Assembly: GCA_963575745.1 (NCBI GenBank)
Contig: CAUYUJ010002069.1
Span: 135,001-191,831 of the forward strand
Reading direction: 5' to 3'
DNA from: Prorocentrum cordatum
Taxonomy: Eukaryota; Sar; Dinophyceae; Prorocentrales; Prorocentraceae
Length of the DNA stretch: 56,831 bases
A model generated the notes under the pieces. That model did no database searches. It was given only the letters and a program-made list of their open reading frames with translations, and was not told the origin of the DNA. A program made the position numbers and the translations under genes. Shown here piece after piece: positions 51,411-56,831 of this stretch. Numbering within the stretch: the stretch's first letter is position 1; every line of letters begins with the position of its first letter.

Positions 51411-54400
51411 GGGTAGCTATAGTAGCCGCGGCGCGGCTGGCCAGATAGGGGGAGCCGGGCCTCGTCGAGCGATGAGCTGGGATGGGCTTGCCGTGCCAAC
51501 TAGTCACAGGAAGGCTGCGCTCGCCAGGTCTTAGACGACGCGCCGCGTTCGATTTTGTCGGTTCCACTTTATGTGCAACGCCTGAACGCGCACCGCCCGC
51601 CCCCCCCACCCACCCGCCCCCCTCCCCATGTCAAAGGCGCCGCGAAGATGGGGGTCTGGTATTGGGCGGTTCTCGAGACAGGGGCGGGGGTCATCATCGA
51701 CGCGGAGATCCTCTATCCGCCCAATGACGCGGAGGCCTGGACGGGCGGGCGGCGCGGAAGTCGGCGGCGCTTGTACTGGCAATTTTCCCGACGTTGGGCC
51801 CTTGGCGCCTCCCCCAGCGACGACGGCCAGAGCTTCTATAGGGGCGGCGCTTCGGGTGGATGGCAGCGCTTTTTCGATCCATGGGCGGGCGCTGGCCGCG
51901 CTCGCGCTGATGGTCTTGCCGGGCGTTGGTCTGGCGACCCCTAGCTGGCGAGGCCAACCAGTGCGCCTCCGGCCGCGCCTCGAGCTCCCCGCGCGAAGAG
52001 CGCCGCGCCTGCCGACGCAACGGGCGCCTCAGCGATACTTCGGCCCCCGCGGGCACGTGGGGCGCGGCCGCCGCTCCGGGGGCCCTAGTAGGGCAATAGT
52101 GGCCGCCAGGACTGGGCGGCCGCGCCTGCCGCGTTTTTTGTCGAGGTCAGTAGAGCGGCCGGTCGCCGCGCGCCCATGGGTCGAGCGCGAGCCCGGCTCG
52201 CGTCGCCGCGTCTAGCCGGCACGCCCCCGCCGTGGTCGATCTTTTTGGCCGCGCAGGGGGGGCGCCGCGCGGTCATCGAGCGCGGCTCCAGAAGCTGCGC
52301 GGCGGCGGGCGACGGCCCCCCAGATCGACGGCGCCGACCCGCGCGCGGCCCAGGAGCCAGGAGAAGGTCGCGAGGCGAGGTGTCGAATTCACTGGCCCTT
52401 CCGCTCGCCCAGAGGGCCGGCGGCGGCGCGGGCGGCGCCGGGCCTGCTAGTGCACGCAGAGAACGAGGGCCTCAGAGACTTGTTGGATTGGTGCATCCAG
52501 CGCGCAGAGCGGTTCCCGGCCAACCCGCTCAGCGGCCCATCGCACGGGGGATGGCGGAGCGCTTGGAACCTGGAGTCGGCGCCGCGCGTCGCCAGCTGGC
52601 CGAGGACATCTGCAGCGGGGCCTGGCGCGGCCGAACTTCGCGACAGGATGCGGTTTTCAGAGTGGCCCCGCCAGGTTGGGCGCGAGGGCCGGGGGCGCGC
52701 GAAGTCGAGCTGCGCCAGCGCGAGGGCCGGCGCATGGGGATCAGCGAGGTGGCTGGAAGAGCGCGCCCGAAAGCTTGCCCCCAAGCAGCGCGGGCTCTCC
52801 CCCGACGAAGAACATCCGATGGACATCTCCGCGGGCATGCGCATCTAGATAAGCGCGCGGCGGGCACCCTTTCCCCGCGGGGATGGGCCCCCGGGCTGGC
52901 GCGCGCCACCCCTGGCCGGAAAACCCCGTCCTGGTCGCGCCCCGAGGGCCCCGAGTGCGGAGCAGATCCGCCTACCTCTCCCGCTGCGTCGTCGCAAGCC
53001 GCGGCGCGCTCGACCTCGACGTCCCGGGCCCGAGCGAGCGCGGCCAGGGGGCCGCGACTACCCCCGGCCAGCACGGGCGCAGGGCCCGCCACAAGTCTAG
53101 CAGGGATGATGGGGCGCGACGGCCCATTGCGGCCGCTGGAGCTCTTTCCAGGGCGTTCTTGGCCAGCAGCTGCGCCGGGCCCCCGGGGCGGCCGGGCCTG
53201 TGGCGCCCGGGGGAGCCTTCGACTAGACGTAAGAATGACCTTTCGCCGGAGTGACCCTTGGCGCGGGCACAGATGGGTCCCCATATGGCCAACAACGAGG
53301 CAGTGGCAGCTGCTTGCGCGCCCAGGTTTGGCCCCCCCGCGGCCCCCGAAAGTCGCGCACCAAAGGTCGCTCTTACCCAGGGTCGCTCCTGCGCGTAGCC
53401 GAACCCTCTTGGAGAATGACCGAACAGGTCCTGCCCGACGCTGGGCCGCCCATAGATGCATCGGGGCTTCTCGCGCGACAGCGGCCCGCGCGGGGGGCGC
53501 TAGCTTGCGAGCTCGGCACGCTTGTGCGCGGGATGCCCCCACGCGCTAGGTCCCGGGTGACACCCTGGAAGGAGCTCGGGCTGAGGCGGCCTGGGGCAGG
53601 GCGACCTGCGGCGACGCGCGCGGGCGCCGCGGTCGCATCGCGGCTCTTCTGGATCGCCCCCCGCGGCCGCGACGGCCCGGGGGGCGACGGGGGGCATTTT
53701 GGCGCGTTTAGAGGATTGGGGCATGCCTGCAGGCGCGTCAGAGGCCTTGCATCGGGGCGGGGATCTGACGCGCCGCGAGGTGCGCCTGGGCTGGTTGCGC
53801 GGTCCCAGATCCTCAGCGGATCCATCGTCGCGCCCGACATCGCCGCTCTCTCTCGTGGGGCCAGCGAGGTTCGCCGCTCGGGCAATTTCGCCGCCCCCCC
53901 AGGCGCGACCTCGGTCATCCTGACGCCGTGCCTCTCCAAGCTGCGCCGCGCGGCCCGCGCGCCCCCATCCGGCCCGCGATGAAAGGCCCCCGCCCCGCCG
54001 GCAGCGATGGCGCGCGCAGGCCCGCGACGCAGTCGCAGGGGGGGCAGGGCAGCCCGTGATTCGACCGAGAAGGCGTCGCCCTGCACGCCCCCAGCGGCCA
54101 CGGGCTGCGCGCCGCTGAGGGAGGGTGGCGCAGTTGAGCGCCTCAGAGCATGTAGGCCGGAGTAAAACTGGGCCGACGCCAAGTCCATCATTGCCGAGGG
54201 CTCGGCCAAGCCAGGCAAGAGCCACCCCCTTCCACCCCCTGCGGTTGGTCGAGGTCACGCGGCCGTCGGGGAGTTCAGACGCGACGCGGGGTTGCGGGTC
54301 GACGGCGTCGACCCAAGATGCTGCGCCTGCTTTCCCGGCGAGTTTCTGCGCCTGCTCTTCGATGCCCCTGCGATCTGGGAAAGCTAACTGTAGGCGCCAG

Positions 54401-56831
54401 GCTTTTGACCCTCCATAATTGTCAGGCGCCGCTAGAGCAGAAGGACGAGGTCTCAGCCCCTCTTGTCGATCGTTAGCAATCCGCGCTTCGGCGAGGATGG
54501 GGCTGGAGCTGGCGAGGAATGGCGGCGCAAACGTGACCTTTCAAGCTTCTGGGGCGCCGACGGGCGCATTGGCGAACAGGCTGGTTGAGGACGCGAGGCG
54601 CGCAGTCACCCGGCGAGTCTGACGCAGCGTTGCGCGGCCGCCCACGTGCGTTTGCGGGGGAAAACCTCGCGACTGGACGCAGCGCCAGAGTCGCCCTCGC
54701 AGCCTGCCGCTTCCACCCTGGGCCGCGGGTCCGTTCCTTTCGCGGCGGCGCCAGCGAGATGCCCCGAGCCGTCGGCGCGATCCTCGCGGGCTGCTCTTTG
54801 GGCGCACCATTTGCATCTGTGCTGCGTTTCTGCTGCCTCCTGGAGGACCTCGGTGATTTCTCCGGCTCGTGCCTGGACCCCCCGCTGGATATCTTTCTTT
54901 GCTTCCGCTGGACACCGGGCGGCGCGTGGAATTTCGCTCGTCTTCCGCGCGCGCCTTGCCGCGCGAGTCCGTGGACGCGTGTCCGATTGGAGTGCGTATT
55001 GATCGCGATTGCATAGCTTTACTGCATTTACTTTTAGAGTGCTGTTGCGTTGCTTTTGCAATCGGGGCCCTCGCGCTGCCCCTCTTCCGGTCGCGCGGTT
55101 GCGCGGGGGAGCGGGGGGGGGGGGGGCGGAGGGGCGCGCGCGGGCGCGCCCTCGGCGGAGAGTTCGTTCCTCTTCCGATAATATCGGTGCGGGGGTGGCC
55201 CCCGTTTTCGAGCCCCTCGTCGAGGGTGTCTTTCCTTCTCCCGCAGAAACCTGGCCGCCCGGGCTCTTTGGCGCGCCGCAGATGTTCTTTCCTTCCAGGG
55301 GGGGCCCTTTGGGACCTGCGCCCGAGTCGGCCAGGTCGCGCAGAGGGCCAGGCCACCCCGCAGACGCGATCAGAAACGCGGCGCGCGACGTTCGCGCTCG
55401 GCGCGTTGGAGCGGCGATTACGGTGCCCAAGGAGCTTGGACAGATGGGAATCAACGTGGCCAGAGGATGCGAACGTTCGAGCGGGTCCTCGGAAGGGCCG
55501 AGGCCGTCTTCGCAGCCTCCTCGCGGCCCCCGGCGCTGGCCCCCCCGGACACTCGGGCCCGCCCCTGGGGCTCGATCAGAACGGCGCCACCCGAAGTCTC
55601 GGAGCCGCTGCCGCGGCAGGGGGGCGAAGGATGGCCGCCGCGCAGGCTTCGCGTCCCAGGAAGGGTCTGCGCAGGCGCTTTCAGTTACGCCTAGGCCGCG
55701 GAGGCGCGCCTATTCATCGGGCGCCACGCGCAGGGCCCCATGCGCGCGCAATCTGCAGGAGACGTCGCGCAGGCGCAGGGCGGAAACCCCGCGGGGCCCG
55801 CAGGTCAGCCCCGAGGCCCCGCCCCTCCACAAGGACCCCTTGGGCCCCGTTTGCACGCTGCGCGATCGGGCTGGGCTTTAGGCCCCCGCGGGCTTTTTCG
55901 CAAGGCTGTAGGGTTCACCTAGTGTCAGGCCTTTTGGGGGGGGCAGCCAGCCCTCCAAGTGCCTCGGCAGGTCTTCCAGGGTGCCAAGGGGGAGCTTACT
56001 GGTTGGGCGTGTCCGTAGGCAGCTGTCTGCTCGTCTGCCCGCGCACTTTGTCTGGCGGTGCGCTCGCCCGGGTGGCGCGCCCAGAATGCTCGGTGGTCGG
56101 ATTCGAAGGATCGCGGATTATTGGATCTTCTGGTGGTCCGACGCCCCCGCCGAGTCTTGCGGGCGACGCGGCGATCGACGCCGCGGAGATCGTGTGCGTC
56201 GGTGCTGGCGGCCAGCAGTTCTTCGGTAGCTTGGAACGGGCCATCTCCTTTGGAACCCTCGCTGGAATTCACGCGCGGGCCCGCGCAGACCCACTGGGCC
56301 CCCCATCGCGAGGAAGCGCTCCGCAGTTTGGCCTCTCCGCGCACGCGGGCCCAAGCAAGATTACCAGCGCGGCCTCGCCAGGAAACCCCTCATGCCACCC
56401 GTGCCGCTCCAGTCGGGGAACGCCCTGGCACGGGAGGTGCAAGCGCCCCGCCGCGCGCGAAGGGAGGAAAGCAGCAGCTTGCAGTCCAAGTTTTCGAGGC
56501 GGCCAGACAGAAGCCCGGCGCCGGGACCTCGAGAAAGCAACCGCTGGCGTTCCTCTCCTCCCGAGCTGCCCCCCCCCCCGGTGGCGTTTCTTTCCTCCCG
56601 AGCTGCCCCCCCCCAACACGGAAGGCCATGCGGGAGCTCCCTGGGCGAATCGGCCCCAGCATCGGGTCTTCTGCGGTTAGGTTATCTCGGGCGGGCCCTG
56701 CTTGGGCCCGTCGGAACTTGCTTTTGCCCGCGCGGACTGGGCCCTGGTCGTGCTTGACGAAGACGGCCGGTATCGCCTTAGCCTGCTACAGGGCAGTCCC
56801 GCTCGAAGTGGCACCTTCTTGCAGTCTGGTG
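51411..56831. other. GC-rich region without recognisable gene
   Basis: Long open frames occur on both strands (for example 52176-53549 plus and 53373-54218 minus), but they are Arg/Ala/Pro/Gly-rich and overlap each other, as GC-rich DNA produces. A few blocks are better mixed, such as ENEGLRDLLDWCIQRAERFP near 52458 (plus) and RRGIEEQAQKLAGKAGAA near 54340 (minus); they might be exon or retroelement pieces. C and G runs lie near 51598-51627, 55111-55122 and 56567-56612. No RT, endonuclease, RNA or repeat element was identified. Confidence 0.4.

Noticed and set aside
52176-56680. Long GC-rich frames on both strands (457 and 603 codons plus; 281 and 337 minus)
   Set aside because: Arg/Ala/Pro/Gly-rich, mutually overlapping, and without any recognisable motif. 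I could not tell a gene from compositional openness.

Overview
The window looks like nuclear DNA of a dinoflagellate alga. Four things point that way. It is GC-rich, with very large amounts of simple-sequence DNA and no compact gene array. It holds one almost intact LINE retrotransposon and at least four decayed ones, of the type with an ORF1 carrying a RanBP2-like zinc finger. It holds a degenerate cytosine-5 DNA methyltransferase of a kind I associate with dinoflagellates. It also has short matches to the dinoflagellate trans-spliced leader, one of them just upstream of a decayed LINE ORF1. The genus is not decidable by eye; a Prorocentrum-like genome is my guess from recollection only.

Layout. 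1-5.6 kb: non-coding DNA with a pentanucleotide satellite (746-1392), copies of a small GC-rich foldback element, a 1.1 kb GAC array and a dispersed repeat (4668-5135) followed by GGA/GAT microsatellites and a 21-nt minisatellite. 5.6-7.8 kb: a tandem array of ~650 bp units, two with an internal CCG tract. 7.95-10.65 kb: a decayed plus-strand LINE. 11.7-12.3 kb: poly(T)/(CT)n and a long inverted repeat. 12.7-14.8 kb: minus-strand coding-like blocks and the tail of another LINE. 15.6-16.5 kb: a second 21-nt minisatellite block. 17.7-25.4 kb: the main feature, a LINE (ORF1 plus a 1595-codon ORF2) lying between two polypyrimidine CCT tracts of ~0.75 kb each. 25.5-26.2 kb: a degenerate 8-bp repeat. 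28.65-30.1 kb: a decayed minus-strand LINE.

30.5-43.4 kb is the most gene-like part. It has plus-strand coding-like blocks, many joined only across frame changes: an EF-hand-like loop, acidic disordered segments, the C5-methyltransferase-like sequence (37.88-39.08 kb) and a long unrecognised protein chain (40.05-43.44 kb). A 100-bp assembly gap lies at 36.73 kb. 44.2-44.5 kb is a foldback (MITE-like) element. 46.0-50.0 kb repeats the dispersed-repeat, microsatellite and minisatellite order and carries two copies of an ~0.8-0.9 kb element with tandem ~90 bp units. 50.08-51.4 kb is a spliced-leader-like relic followed by a decayed LINE ORF1. 51.5-56.8 kb is GC-rich DNA in which I recognise nothing.

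The only clear working unit is the LINE at 18.5-24.7 kb: ORF1 would bind its RNA, and ORF2 would nick the target, copy the RNA and remove the template strand. Even this copy seems to have one frame break near the start of the endonuclease. The other coding-like regions have several frame changes. They are either pseudogenes, genes whose introns I cannot place, or genes disturbed by assembly errors at homopolymers.
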